Assembly (NCBI RefSeq): GCF_932526225.1
Contig: NC_064041.1
Span: 14,602,951 to 14,666,950, forward strand
DNA: 64,000 bases
Reading direction: 5' to 3'
Source of the DNA: Nematostella vectensis
Taxonomy: Eukaryota > Cnidaria > Anthozoa > Actiniaria > Edwardsiidae
In this document: positions 22,547 through 35,600 of the stretch, one piece after another
How the letters are laid out: every line of letters starts with the position of its first letter
Numbering within the stretch: the stretch's first letter is position 1
Notes under the pieces: model-generated
What the model was told of the DNA's origin: nothing
What the model saw: the letters and a program-made list of their open reading frames with translations, nothing else
The model's database searches: none
Position numbers and translations under genes: made by a program

Positions 22547-25500
22547 ATGCCTAAAGTCATCTCTAGAAGTATTGTGTGCTCGGATACTAAAGATAAAGAA
22601 GAGTATAAGGCCGACGACGCATCTCTTTTCGTCTACTACTGCATTTGCGGGCAAATGGCGATGATTTTAGGTGAGGTGTTTTTGTGATTTTCTGTAAAAG
22701 AGCACGTCGTAAAACGTTGTTCTTTATGGCGTGGATGCTCAGAATACTGAGAGAAAGTTTCTACCTGCTGCTACCCTCATTCTGGCAAACATAGTTTGTT
22801 TATTTTTTAACACTTTTTCTTACAGTTTCATGTCATGTAGGGCTTTTTGGAGGCGTTGGATCTCTTTGTAATCTTGACAATTTTACCCTACTACAGTATG
22901 CCCAATAGTTTTCAACCTTCTGGTGGTTTTGTGGGCTTTGATTTTTACTATTAATGTTGTTGCTCTCCCGTGTTGAGCACCAAATCTCCCGCTTTTTAGT
23001 GCTTCCGAAAAATTATTCTATAGGAAATCGTCATTTTGCCCATTTTCTATTATAATATTAAAAGCAATAATTTCCTTGCATAGCGCAATTTATCTAACAC
23101 CCTTCGTGTGGTGATGTATTAGTGGATTTGTTTGCGAGAGCTTTCTATTATACCCACCCCTCCTCCCCAAAATGAATATACCCCACCCCTCCCCCAAAAA
23201 ATTCTCAAGCCTTGAGATTTTCGGAGGTTGACAGGTATGATGGTGTGCTCAAAGATGTGTTCCTACATATTCTTGCCATTTCATCCAGATTCCACGCTAG
23301 AGAAGCTACCACTCCGGCGGACGGACCATGCAAGGGTGATAGACAGCAGTAAACATGCATTCAAACTCAATGCTGTGGAGGGAGATGTAGTGTTTCTCAA
23401 AAGGTTGGTGTTTAATGGCCATTCTCAAAAACATGAAACATCTTTTGAAATTTTCATGTGACTTTTGTCAAGTGTCTTTGAAATTTAAGCATTTATCCAA
23501 GCATTCATAAATAGTGAGAGGATGATCAGGGAAACTTCACTGAAAAAGCCAAAGTGTTAGGGAATGTGAACCCCTTCGCCTGGTACTCCTTGCCCAAGCA
23601 AAAGGCATACTGGTACTTTTTTTATCTGAACTGTACACCTATAGTTGTTTCGGTGAATGATAACTGTGCAAACTGGGTTTGGAACTTGTCTTTATTCGGC
23701 CATTGCAACTCGACTCTCTGGTCTATACAAGCCCGCTGACTCCTAGCAGGTGCTACCACAGGGAGACCATATCATAACAATAGTTAGTGTGAGAAATTTT
23801 GATCTTTCTTGCAGGAAGGGGGGTATTGAGAGGCAGTTCCGTCTAAAATGCAAGAAGTAAGTCCATTCTTAAAAAAAGAAAATTAAAACATGCGATCACA
23901 GTGAACAAAATGCTGTATCACCAATGTTAAATATCACTGAATTCCTAATTCCCCCCTTCCCCCAACTGCCCTCAAGATCACAAAACTAACAGTGTGGCAG
24001 TCCCTTACTTAGATAGAACATAGCTGTCAACCCAACTTGGACAGAAATCTTGTGAAATACAGTAAATATGTAAAAACAAAAAGAGCCAATGCGGGTGAAT
24101 ATATAGAATGTATGAACATTCTCACAAAAATTAGGCTTGTGATCAGGTCAGAAATCTTGTGAGACCTGCCTAATGCGGTTGAGTTGACAGCTATGATAGA
24201 AGTAAAGAAATTATTATCAACATTAGTTTTTCGGATTCTATAGAATGGTCTTTGCAAAAAAACCTTATGTAATGTTATGTGCTTTTAAGCTTAAGAAGCT
24301 GTTCATAGGGTGCAGTAGCCAAAGTAAAGTCAATTAAAGTAGACACTATCCATTTATGCCATTTAATCTACTGCTGTCACAGAAATGCCATAAAAACATA
24401 TTGTTTATAAAAGGGCTTTTGGTTTACATTGTGTCTGTTTTGTCTAGATGTGACTTGTGGCTATTCTACAGACCATCAAAGAAAGACCAGAATGTCACTT
24501 TTGTTGTAGATGGTAAGTCTTGAATGGCATGATATGTACAGTAGCTCAGTGTTACTGACTCTATTTCGCATGCAAAGACCTAGAACCCAGTATTTTTGAG
24601 AGGTATCGATCATGACTCTCAATTTTTGTTAGATATTTTGCTATTGGTAACTTCTATAAACTGTTAATACAGTATGTATTGTACACCTTATACAAACTAT
24701 GCAAAGTCTTACAAAACATATTTTTATAAATTACAGGTGCAATGGCTCAGTCTGGGAAAGCTCCAACAGAAACAAAGAAAGTACCAGACAAGGTAGTATC
24801 TCCATTCTGTAAGCAGCAATGGAAAGAGGCTAGGTTCACCTAGCTTTCTGCATGTTCTTAATTTATCACCGCATACATTTATGGCTTTAGGTTTTGCATC
24901 TCCTCCCCCTCTCCAACTGTATTTTGATAAGAGCCCACCCTTGAGGCATGCTCAGTATTAGACTGATAGTGACTAGAATTGAATATCACAGGCCATGAAA
25001 TCCTCTCCCCTCCCTTATTCCAATTCTACCCCTACCTCCCTTTTTGATACTCCTCATCTGTCCCCATGTACCATCTTGAGGAATGTCACTGGTGCATCTG
25101 TTCACTCCTTTCCTGTTGTCAGGTGATTATGGTGCATCTGTTCACTCCTTTCCTGTTGTCAGGTGATGATGACTAAACGCACCAAGGAGTTTGGCAAGTT
25201 TGGCTCTGTGACAGTGTCTACAGTTGATGAGGAAGAAGAGGAAATAGAACAGGTTTGTTTTAAGAAAATGTCACTCACTATATGAGTTGTCAGCTTTGGT
25301 TTGTTATTAATACAGTATAAGAGTGTTAGTAGGACATGAGCTCTGATAGGCTGAAATAAGTTTGTAATAACTACACACCCAAGTTTGACATCATCTAGCA
25401 TGCTCTTGATGAGGCCGCCTTGTTACATACAGTACCTTTTGTCCATGGCATGTTATGTATTAATCATCTGTGGATTACTAGGGACACACACACAAAAAGA

Positions 25501-26103
25501 TAGAATTTAATTGTTGAAATGTTAATGTTTTTGTTGTTTAAATTTTCTGTGCATACTGTATGCTGTGCTCAAATTATTTCCTAAACTACTGCAGCCTTCC
25601 ACTAATAAAAATCAATTACTTCTTTTTCATTCAGAAATTCAAAGATTGCGAGTTAAAAGCTAGTGGGAATAACATTGTATTGTTCAATTTGCAGCAAGAG
25701 GTTGAGTCATCATATGCTCACAATGCACGGATCATCGAGAAGCAACTGGAGCGCAAATCAGCTGTCCCTAAACGCACCCATGATCAGGTACAGTTGGGTC
25801 AATGTCTGTCCTGTCTGTCTGTCCATCTGTCTGTGTGTCTGTTTGTCCTGTCTGTGTATGTCTGTCCACCTGTCGTTTTATTTTTTTATCTGCTCATCCG
25901 CCCATCTGTCTGTCTATCCACAACATCTCTGTCCGCCATTTTATTTTTTTATCTGTTTGCCTGCCTGTCTTTAGAAACTTTCTTTAAATGTCTAGCTAAT
26001 CAAAGGTCATGAAATCTTTACTGACTTAGTTCAACTCTTCTAGGACACTAAAGCTGAGTTTGGGACCAAGAAGCCACGTGGCACCCTGATAGACAGAACC
26101 TAG
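22547..26103 (+). CDS. STEEP1: STEEP1 orthologue (STING ER exit protein, CXorf56)
   Basis: Complete gene of eight exons: 22547-22670, 23289-23403, 23815-23856, 24448-24512, 24737-24792, 25163-25252, 25695-25787 and 26044-26103, coding 214 residues (human about 222). The start [20 protein letters not shown] matches the human N-terminus closely, which fixes the ATG. Conserved pieces are YYCICGQM and LKCKKCDLWLFY (paired CxxC, zinc-ribbon-like), a RTDHARVID segment, [20 protein letters not shown], an acidic stretch, and a helical region with IEKQLERK. In mammals the protein promotes ER exit of STING; whether that holds here is inference. The acceptor of exon 6 is duplicated in tandem. A polyadenylation signal AATAAA lies at 26284-26289. 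Confidence 0.94.
22910..23241. mobile_element. CATACCTGTCAACCTCC-type repeat copy
   Basis: The right end GGAGGTTGACAGGTATG and the adjoining C-rich stretch are the reverse complement of sequence at 39674-39750. The left end near 22910 is poorly preserved. Lies in STEEP1 intron 1. The end resembles the CATAGCTGTCAAC family, which may be related. Confidence 0.55.
24019..24195. mobile_element. Short MITE, CATAGCTGTCAAC family, copy 2
   Basis: Inverted ends CATAGCTGTCAACCCAA and TTGAGTTGACAGCTATG. Aligns in reverse orientation with the copy at 21456-21636. Lies in STEEP1 intron 3. Confidence 0.85.
25800..25975. repeat. CTGT-rich microsatellite
   Basis: Degenerate (CTGT)n, directly after the STEEP1 exon 7 donor. 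Cysteine-rich open frames here are repeat artefacts. Confidence 0.85.
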
Positions 26104-26924
26104 TACCCAGGTGCTGTGTCATTGGCTAATGGCAAGAAGAAAAATTGAGACTCTAGAGATGAAACGGTGAAGACAGATTGGAAGGAAGTCAGGAAAGATG
26201 AGACAAGTAAATTGTGTGTAGTAAAAAAATGGTCCAATTTAAAATGGGACATAGACAAGGACTTCAGAGCACAAAAAAGTCTTAATAAAAGATAGGTTTT
26301 ATCAAGTTGAGTTTTATCACTTTACCTTGTTGAAAGGCAAGCTGGCATAGAAAGCAGGCAGGCCTGCTTTTTATAGAACAGAGTATGGAGACAATAGCAT
26401 GATGCAATATCAGAAATGCTAAGAAAGGTGCAAAAAGTTTATATGCCATGTCACCATTATAGAGGAAAAAATGAGACGCATCTTTTTTTCAGCTGAAACT
26501 TTGATGTCCTACACTATTCAAACTGCCTGTTTAAACCTCGGCTGGGTTCATAGTTGCATAGCATTCCACCACTGCTCTTTGATTTACTTGTTTATGAAAC
26601 TTTTCGAAACAACTGCAGAAACCAGAAAAAATAAAAACAGTTTTTTTAATTATATGATTTTATTTTTGTGATGAGCATCTGGATCACTTTAGGATCAACC
26701 CCAGTGTATGAAAATACTGTGTGTATCATATGTACATATAATAAAAACAAAATTTGCAAGAAATGTCATTAGACAATACAAAATGTCTCTAAGATCTTGT
26801 AACACTAGTCTTGGGTGTGTTGGGCTTCTGGTAATCTATCGTTCACCAGGGCAGCTTGTTGTGCCGTCTAGCCGTTACTTCCCTAATATTGGGATCCCAG
26901 ACAATAGCACACGCTATTGTATCT
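26104..26924. other. Convergent 3' spacer between STEEP1 and the F-box gene
   Basis: STEEP1 3' UTR at the left, then AT-rich sequence. No further coding signal. Confidence 0.5.
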
Positions 26925-27689
26925 TTACAACGTGCGCAGAAAACTCGAGAACCCGCATGCGCCGATGATGGCTGTTACGGTAACCGCTGGTCTAGGGGGC
27001 GGTGGAGCGGGCTCATCGCTTCTAAGAAGTTCGAAGTGTTTTTGTAAATGTTTCTTCGCGCGAAAGCATCTCTTCATGAGAAACTCTTGTAGTGTTCTAT
27101 GGCTTCCCTGTTTGCGTAGTGCAGCACGGTGCACGTCCCCCCAAGTGTAATAATGTGTGCCGCGCTCGCTCCTCGCGGGTTCAAACGCGACCATGTCTTC
27201 TGCTTTCAAGTTCCACGTCTTAGAAATTCGCCCTAAAGGCAACTCGGCGACTTTCAGTCTTAGGTATGGCTCCTTGTGTTGAATAACCCAGCGAGGGATC
27301 CGGGGCGAACACGTGTTAAGCACAATCCAAGTCCACAACCAGCCAGGCAGGATCCCGTATTTTCCGGAATTGTAAAACCGCTCGGACAAGTAGATTCCGA
27401 GCACCAACCGAGACATGCTCAGGGAACGGTAGATGTCGTAGTAGGTATCAAAAGGTGCTCGGAAAGACAACGCCAGCTCGTAGTCTCGTCGGCACAGTCG
27501 TCGCCATAGTGGATCGCAGTATTTGAGCGCGAAGTGCAGTCGGGTGCAAGCGCGGGAAGCCCGTACAATGGAGCGCGCGTCAAGTAGCGAGAAGATGAAG
27601 AGCAGGATCTCCGTGCTAAGGCACGTGATATAGCAGAACCCATCATTGCTTTCTACCTCATTTTCCTCTCTGTCCCTCTCTTCCTCCAT
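26925..27689 (-). CDS. Single-exon F-box protein
   Basis: 254 residues from one uninterrupted exon. After an acidic N-terminus, residues about 20-65 form an F-box: CLSTEILLFIFSLLDARSIV, then the ACTRLH and DPLWRRLCRRDY segments. F-box proteins link substrates to SKP1-CUL1 ubiquitin ligases. The region after the F-box contains YGILPGWLWTW and WVIQHKEPYLRLKV, whose layout reminds me of FBXO31-type proteins, though the match is too weak to name it. The C-terminus has a run of five prolines. It is GC-rich relative to its surroundings. Convergent with STEEP1; no neighbour suggests a substrate. Confidence 0.82.
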   Translation of the reverse strand: MEEERDREENEVESNDGFCYITCLSTEILLFIFSLLDARSIVRASRACTRLHFALKYCDPLWRRLCRRDYELALSFRAPFDTYYDIYRSLSMSRLVLGIYLSERFYNSGKYGILPGWLWTWIVLNTCSPRIPRWVIQHKEPYLRLKVAELPLGRISKTWNLKAEDMVAFEPARSERGTHYYTWGDVHRAALRKQGSHRTLQEFLMKRCFRAKKHLQKHFELLRSDEPAPPPPRPAVTVTAIIGACGFSSFLRTL

Positions 27690-30600
27690 TCCAGGGACGG
27701 CCAGCTAACCTTTCTATTTTATCACATAATTTCGTTGGTACCAACGGAATCGGAGTTTCCTTAGATTGTACATGTCATAAATTGGACAACTTTTCGCGAT
27801 AATTCCAGTTCAATGGGCGCGTGTTAATTGGCCATTAGAGATAATTAGAATCTCCTCCACCAATTAGAATCTCCCCTTTGCGTTCGCGAATACCGTTTCA
27901 TGTCCAAGCATCTATTACATGCTGACAAGAGAGCATAAGATCTCTTGATACTGATTATTTGGTATCTTTATCTTGGTATTCTAAAGGCCTGGCTAGTATG
28001 TGTTGTTGCGCTAGCACGAGAGAATCGAGCGCGCGCTTATTTGACCACGTGATTTGTTACAAGAAAAAAGTGCGCGAAGCATCACAGAGCAACCTCATTT
28101 TCCTAAACTGCGTGTTCTCATTTATCAAAATAGATAAGGGGTAAGCCTCAGTCATCCCTTGATTTCTTGTATTTGCTGGGAGAAAGGCACCACTTTCTTT
28201 CAAATGTTCTGGCTTCGCTGAAAGAGTCGATCGTGCTTGTATAATTTCTGGCATAATCGCTCGAAACTAGCATTATTTTTAGACTTTTCGTTCGCAAAGA
28301 AAGCAATGCTCAGAATAATTTGCATTTTGCAGATCGAAAAATTAAAACCAACCTGATATATCCCTTTTAATGTATCATTTAAATGCAGAAGTGATCTCGC
28401 TCTTGTATTTCATTACTGTTTTTGTTGTTATTATTCTTATAACAATTTTTATTACTATCTATTTTTTTTTGGGGGGGGGGAGGTAGGGCTGAGGACGAGG
28501 GAAGAAAAGTTTAGATGCATTCTAATCAACCTAATAAGCCCCCGGCCGTCAAGAAAGTGCAGCCGTTATTAGCAAAATAATGCATCTGATTATTTACAGT
28601 ATAGGTTAAAAACGTCCGTATTATCCATGATCCGTATTCAATGCAAATGCTGCATGCAAATAAAAGCGAGCAGTGCGTTTAGCATATCATGCCAGCTTTA
28701 CTAGCATAATCTACTCGTCCCTATTCACTGAGCCCCCCCCCCCCCCCACCCCATGCTGCGAACCTGTAATCAGTTTGCCAAATTGATATTAAAGTCTTTT
28801 TATCTGCCAACATCAACAAGAATGTCAACCCAACTTTGTCAAACTAAATTGTTGTCAATGAATTACGACCACAGGAGTACCAAGTTCAGGGTAAATATCT
28901 GATGCCTAATGCCCAGGCTCTTAATTTCTGGATTTCAATCACGTGACTTTTGGTGTGCATTTCTTTTTCTGGCGTCACAGAAAGCACATATTTTCGTACT
29001 AAGTGAACCCGCCCCTTCTAGAATATGCGCAAGTACAAAAAATGTTTGTAAGCAAAGAAAGAAATCAGGAGTATCAGGAGTAGAGGTTGTTAAACGGGTC
29101 CGCATATTGTATCACAGGCGACCATAGCAACGCAATCCCGTCAGACTCAGACTGGGTTAAAAGAAGGAACCGCGGTATAAAAAGCGCGGTCTTTGCACCA
29201 TTGATGTTTAAGACATTATTTCGAACTTGATTATATTGACTATTTTGACTATTTTGCTTCTTTTTATGGAGCTCTGCTCTAGACAAAGTCTAGTGGGAAT
29301 GACGACTTGGACCAGGCGCGCGCCTTTTATGCCGCGGGTCCTTGTTTAAAGATTACCCAAGATTTACTCTCAAGACACAACTTTCTCATCTTAGAGTTAT
29401 ATGGACTGTCATACATTAAGCGACCACAATTTGCATCAGTTATTGATCTTTATTTATTCTCGGTAAATAAAGCTAGGGTTTTTATATTTGTTATTTATTT
29501 ATTTTACTATTATCATTTTTTTTGCCGTTGAGCTATAACAACTTTAAAATACCAATCATGAAAATTAAGATTCCAATTAGTGATAACAACATTGTGTAGT
29601 TCCAGAAAATATCCATCCCCCCCCCTATTGAGGGGGTCGGAGGTATTACCCCACCCCTCTGGAATTTACACCCCCCTGGAAAAAAAATGCAGTAACTGTT
29701 AAGGAAAAAGGGCATTCAACCCCCCCTCCCCCACCCCGGAATTTCCAATCCTCTCAATGGGGGGGAGTATGGATATTTTCTGGAACTACACATTCCAGAG
29801 ATAAAAATCGCGGAAGAGTAAGTCCCTGGTTACTCTACAAACAAGACTTTTTTTTTTCAATTTTAAAGGGCCCCCCAGACCCCGGACGAGCGATGTATTA
29901 GGATAGACAGTCCTGTTGTTCGACAGTTCAAGACACCACTACCCCTCCCTACCCAGTGCAGCCCTACTAGACCAGAGAATAAGTATCGACTCCGCCCTCT
30001 TTTGGAAAAAGCAATTTGATGTACCGTCTATCTCCCTGTGTTATATAAAACAACAAGGACGTTAAAAGACCAAGCCGAAAAAAAACAATAAAAAACCAAC
30101 CGTCCGAGCTTTTGTTTGTTAAGCAAACATGTGTATACGCTTACAAAAAAACACCGCTCATAAATTCATGTCGCAATCTGGCAATCGCAAATAAAGCATC
30201 TTGTTTAATTTTATCCATTTACCGAAAGTAATTGCCTTCTTCCTTAAAAACGTACGAGAACCTAAAACGTAAAGAAAACTATAATTTAACTTTTCGGATT
30301 TCCAACAGGGTGGCTGAATCTACTGATTATGAAAATACAATCACCCGTTTGAAGGGAATGTTTAAGTGAAAATATAGATATATTTGGCGGCTTATGCTCT
30401 GAACTCGAAATAGAAAATGGGATAAGGTAGGACGTGCAATGAATGAAAATACCGAATGCAAAATTTATCTGTTTTTAACTATACGAGATTTATACACCAA
30501 TTTAAAACAGGATGGAATAATTCAATTTACCGGAACAGCGTGAGATTTTTTTAACTTCTTAAAAGAAGTTGGATTTGAGACCACAAGTTCTCGGATTATT

Positions 30601-31792
30601 GGGTTATGCCGCAATATTCCTATGTGTTGAGTTAAACATGCGCAAATATTTACTCTTAATTTTACAAATTTGTAAATCGCCTATCTATTTTAAACTCAAC
30701 TTCAAATACAAGTTGTCGGAGACCTTCAAAACTACCTGACGCCTAGTATGACAGTCGTGCTGTTCGCGATCTTTGGGACACATATTTGAAATGGAGAACA
30801 TGGGAAAATTGTTGTGCCCCACGCAAAGAAGAAAAAAATAGTCTCATTTCATTTCACCATCTTGATTAGATGTCTAACGCTGGGTATCGAGCCTCGTTAT
30901 TCTAATGGAACTTTTCCAATTAAGAAACACCGGAACACTTTGCTTGTTTAGAAGATAATTTTTCTTGGAAGAAAATAGTGACTTTTTAAGCTGTTAAGGA
31001 CACGAATACAAGTATGTGTGACAAACATTAAAAAGTTTTCGAGGACTTTTCCCGTCTCTTCTTTAGATAGATTAACTCTAAAAATTACTCTAGTTGACTA
31101 TATTAGCAACAATGATTCAGTTAAGGTTCCCTGTATTTTATCGAATTTCGGGTTTTTCGATTATTTCTTTTTTGTTAAAGTCATAAGACAAATCCTTTGA
31201 CATCTGACAGGATATTTTAAGGAATTATTTAGATAGAAAAACATTGAAAATTTGTATCTATAAAGATATATGAAAATAGGCGAACCGAAAAATTGAAAAT
31301 TCAAAATGGATCTGGTATCCAAGGGGTTTGCCTTTAAGAAATGATTGTGATAATTTTTTACAGGGTTCAGCATTGATGACAACTACTTAATATAGGCTTG
31401 AAAGTTCCGTGTCTTTTAAGAACACACATTTATAACGCTATACTTTCATCTTATTTTGCTTATTTGCTTTTTGTACAAATATTCAAATGATATCACATTT
31501 CAAGATCACTATAATAAAGTATTGCAAAAAAAATGAAATTCTTAAAGGGACATAGTGATGGCATAATGTCGTTTAGTTAATTACTTAGTGTACGAGCTAC
31601 GAGTTTAGGTTACAATTATTTATCGCATGACGTATAAAGGGCGGGCTTCTATTCTTCTTCTATATACAGGGACGGCGCAAATGCACTTGCCAACTGTGTG
31701 TCTTTAAGCAAACATATTTGGCAAACTGGGTGTACCCCTTGCCGTGCATTCATGGTATCCACGCAGATACACGCTAAAACCACAGATTTAAG
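27690..31792. other. Intergenic region between F-box and GPCR genes
   Basis: AT-rich, with homopolymer C/G runs (28473-28482, 28733-28747) and one MITE at 29594-29791. I found no exon with splice signals and no recognisable protein. Confidence 0.5.
29594..29791. mobile_element. 198-bp MITE with GTGTAGTTCCAG ends
   Basis: Inverted ends GTGTAGTTCCAGAAAATATC / GATATTTTCTGGAACTACAC. Flanked by ATT on both sides (29591-29593 and 29792-29794), a possible 3-bp target duplication. The interior is C/G-rich, including runs of C and G. Confidence 0.8.
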
Positions 31793-32653
31793 ATGAGTAG
31801 CGGGAATGCCTCCAGGCAGACAGGATTTGATCCAAAGACCATGCCTTCTGCGGTAATTGTCTCTCTTAGCGTGTTCAATGCGCTCAATAGCGTCCTCGGA
31901 ACACTGGTGAATTTTGCCGTGTGCGTTGTGATCTACCAGAACGAGGAATTACAGAATGGTCTGGATTTACTCATTGGAAACTTGTGCCTGGCTGACTTGG
32001 CCGTATGCGCACTAGCGGAGCCTATGTATATCGGCTTCCTTCACAGTAAACTAAATGACCAGTCCTCAAAGGCTTTCGAAACCATTTCTGTTATCACCCT
32101 ACACGCTGTAGCGATTAACCTAGTCGTGATTGCCATTAACCGAATGAACGCCATCGCTAACCCATTCAAAAACACCTTCATCTTCTCAAAAGCGAAGGTC
32201 TTAATGTTGATTTCGTGCGTCTGGATTGGTGCTATCCTAATGGCGGTATTTCTTCTGGAGACCCAGGAAGGCAAAGCCTTCTCACCGTACTCCCACCTTC
32301 TCCTCATTCTAACCTTCCTCCTCGCTTACGTAAGAATATTCTGGATAGCCAACAAACAGCAGCGAAAGATAGACATTCAGAGAGAGGCTATCAGCCATAA
32401 TTTTCAGCAAGTGCGCTTGCAGTGTGCGAATCGCGCAGCTAGGACGACGGCCCTGATTGTACTATCTTTCATGATTTGCTTCTTCCCAGATACGGTATAC
32501 GACTTTATCGAAGATGTGGACGTCATGATCGAGCGAAAAAAATGGCTTTTTTCGTTGTTGTATTTTAGCTGCCTGTTAAATCCTTGTATCTATATGTTCC
32601 GAACTGATTCTTTTAAGGCGGCGCTAAAGAGAACTTTGGGGATCTCGAACTAG
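31793..32653 (+). CDS. Divergent class A (rhodopsin-like) GPCR, single exon
   Basis: 286 residues with seven hydrophobic segments. TM1 has GTLVN, TM2 LCLADLAV, TM4 CVWIG, TM7 NPCIY (NPxxY) and a short tail after FRTDSFKAALKR. Departures from the class A pattern: the TM3 D/ERY is NRM (AINRMNAIANP), TM6 CWxP is CFFPD, and the usual TM3 cysteine and its extracellular-loop-2 partner are absent, so the conserved disulfide is missing. The N-terminus is short with one N-glycosylation site (NAS). Intronless and about 370 bp before AATAAA at 33026-33031. Cnidarian genomes hold many such orphan receptors; ligand unknown. Confidence 0.87.
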   Translation: MSSGNASRQTGFDPKTMPSAVIVSLSVFNALNSVLGTLVNFAVCVVIYQNEELQNGLDLLIGNLCLADLAVCALAEPMYIGFLHSKLNDQSSKAFETISVITLHAVAINLVVIAINRMNAIANPFKNTFIFSKAKVLMLISCVWIGAILMAVFLLETQEGKAFSPYSHLLLILTFLLAYVRIFWIANKQQRKIDIQREAISHNFQQVRLQCANRAARTTALIVLSFMICFFPDTVYDFIEDVDVMIERKKWLFSLLYFSCLLNPCIYMFRTDSFKAALKRTLGISN

Positions 32654-35600
32654 ATAAGGATCCCCCCTCCTATCAAAATCAAGACTTATTTTATCTAAAG
32701 TGACTACTTTACTACAAAAACGAGCGATGTGTTCGTGAGAAGAACTCAATGTTGAATAGGAGGCAAAATTTCCAATTGACAAATTCAGCAAACATATTAA
32801 GCCTCCCGCATAGTAAATAAGGCGCCGCGTTTTAATTTGTCATATTTATATTCTCCGCTTCCCCAGTTTTTTTTTTTTTTTTTTTTTTTTTGCAGTTGTT
32901 ACATGTTGTATAATAATGTTGCATTATATGCTGTTTTTTTAAGATCTGGAATAATTTAACACCAGCTGTGAGAATGAGAAAAAAAGAAAGTATTCATATT
33001 CATCCATTCACTAAATATATAAAGAAATAAAATATAATAATTCATCTTCATATAAAATTCATTTTTATTTGATAATGAAGTTAAAAAGTATTTTATTTTC
33101 TAGAAGAGATTTCCTATGATAATGAGAAGTGTGTGCGAAAGTAAACGAAAAACGAAATTAAAAAATAAATTATTGTTGTTATGTAAATCACATTAACATC
33201 TTTGGCAGCATGCTGCCACGGTGATGTAGAAATTGTGAATTATTATCTCATAAAAAAAAAACAGTTTAAAATGAAAAAAGGACACCCGCAAATATAGAGT
33301 TGTACCACGTGATACCGGGCAGAACCTATGGAAAACAATTGGTGCCGAAAAATGCTTTATTCTTCATAAAAACCGTAATTAACAACGTTTGTATCAACAC
33401 ACTTGTGCTAACAATGTAATCTTGCTAACACGGAGTTTTCACAAATTATGTTTTACAAAATGAGGGACCTCTTTTTTTATTACAAAGCCGCAGAAGATTT
33501 TACTACAAAGTGCGTCAGCATTTTTTTTTTACCACTTCCCTTAATTACAAAGTGCGTCAGGTATTACAGATCGTATTTCAAGTACAATACAATGTTTCAG
33601 ACACCCATGATTCCATTTGAGCCCGAGAGAAATTGAAACAATTACGTTAATTACGGCGGTCCCTTCTTTAGATAATTTCGTAATCTCATCACGCTTTCTT
33701 ATAATTGTTTTATCTTATTATTCTATTATTGCGTTTTTTTCTCCCTACAACTAACCCACTTTAACCTCGATATATCGAACTTGCCTCTAATAAAGTACGC
33801 CATCAATATTTCTAATTTGAATCCCCGATAATTTGAAGTTATAACAATTTTTTTACGGAATTCAGAGTAACATATAAAGATTCAAATAAAGAACAAAAAG
33901 TTCACGACTGCATTTTACTTTGCCAATTTTCGAAATTTTCACCCTATAACGGAATAAGAAAATTCAGTTGTTTTTTTAAAGGGAGCTTTTAACACTTTAG
34001 TTCATTTAAATCTCAATTTTCTTTCCTTTTTTCTCGTGTCTTTTGTGACCTAACTTGCTATTTTGGCATCATAATAACTTTGCCGACAAACGAGTTCCGC
34101 GCCAGGTGCGTTTGATCAACGTTTCGTGATACAAGTCGAACAGCCGGCCTAATTGGTTTGTTCATTTCTTTAACGTCTACATAAGAAAACTTAATTATTT
34201 TTGCGGGTTTCATTGAGCTTTTATTGGTTATTAGAACTGAAATGGTTTCAAATTATGGATGGAAATAGATTTTTTTATGTGACTTGGTTTTGTGCGGGAA
34301 CGTTTAATGGCGATTAAAAAGTGCTATATTACAATTTCTGATCAATATTTATTTCTTAATTTTGAGGTATTAATATACAGTTCGTATTATTTGACATCAG
34401 CGCGAAAAAAACTAATACAAATATATTGATATAAGAAATATTTATTTTTTAATAAGAATCGAGAGATCGACACCAACTATATGTGATAAAACGTGATAAA
34501 AATAGACTACTCTGATAAAATACTAAATCTCTTACACTAAACTTATAATTCTTGACCGAGAACTCTTGAGCATGTTCGATCTATTATTTTCTTGGTCTAA
34601 AAATACAATGCCAAACACTCATCGATATGGTAGCAACTGTACTTTGGGCTAGCTGTACACAGGACAGGGGGCGACAATTAGCTTGTAAGGGGGTGGGGGC
34701 TTTTTTCTTTTCGAACCAAATAATGAAACCTTTTTTTCCCGGAAGCCTCCCCCCCCCCCCCCCCCCCAACTAAAAAGTTTGCTCCTAAAGCACAGATTTC
34801 AACAGATAATGTTATCAGGCTTTTAGTGCAATGTCGGCAATCAGCCAAAGCACCTCTTCTGCTCTCCATATCTCGTTAAAATTGTCTTAATAATTAATTT
34901 TCATGCTTTTTGCATAAAAAAATAGTGCTAAAACGCACTTTATTTATATCTAAAGTGGAAATTCAAATGAAATTGAAATGCTCAGAACAGGGGAGAGGAA
35001 AGGGGGTCACTACAATAAGCAGGTGACTTGCAATAAGAAATCACGTGACTTTTTGGTGGACAAACTCGCGCGCGCCTGCTTTTGAAGTAAAATAACAACG
35101 AAAAGCAACTTATTTAGCGCTTTCGAATCAGACAAAAATGTCACGAGTGGGTCTATTTTCATTTTAATTTTTTTTCGTCGCTCTCTGGAAGTGACGACAA
35201 CAGCAATTGGACGCTTGTTTTCGTGGGAGGAGTTTACCACTCAAAAAGTCCCGTACACTTATTAGACTTGCAAATCAACTAGTGAACTTCAAGTTACTGT
35301 ACAGTACGTGTATCATTGAAGCTAAAGAAATCGAGCGAATCTACGAATTTAGGTGCCCCGGAAGCATTTATATTATTCAAAAAAACTAAACAATCTAATG
35401 TCATCAACTTAGATGGTTTGATGTTTGATGTTTTGTTGATTAGTTTTGTCACAGCATTGAATATGTACATAAAAAACTAGAAGTACAGCTAGAATACAGA
35501 GTATCCTTTAAGACTACCTTTGTTTTTCATTCTTTTATAAGCCGTTCAATCCCCCCCCCCCCCCCCCCCCCATTGATGAATGTGTTAGAGATCCTTTTAT

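Noticed and set aside
25560-26012. 150-codon frame with cysteine-rich LSVCPSV repeats
   Set aside because: Overlaps STEEP1 exon 7 in another frame and the CTGT microsatellite.
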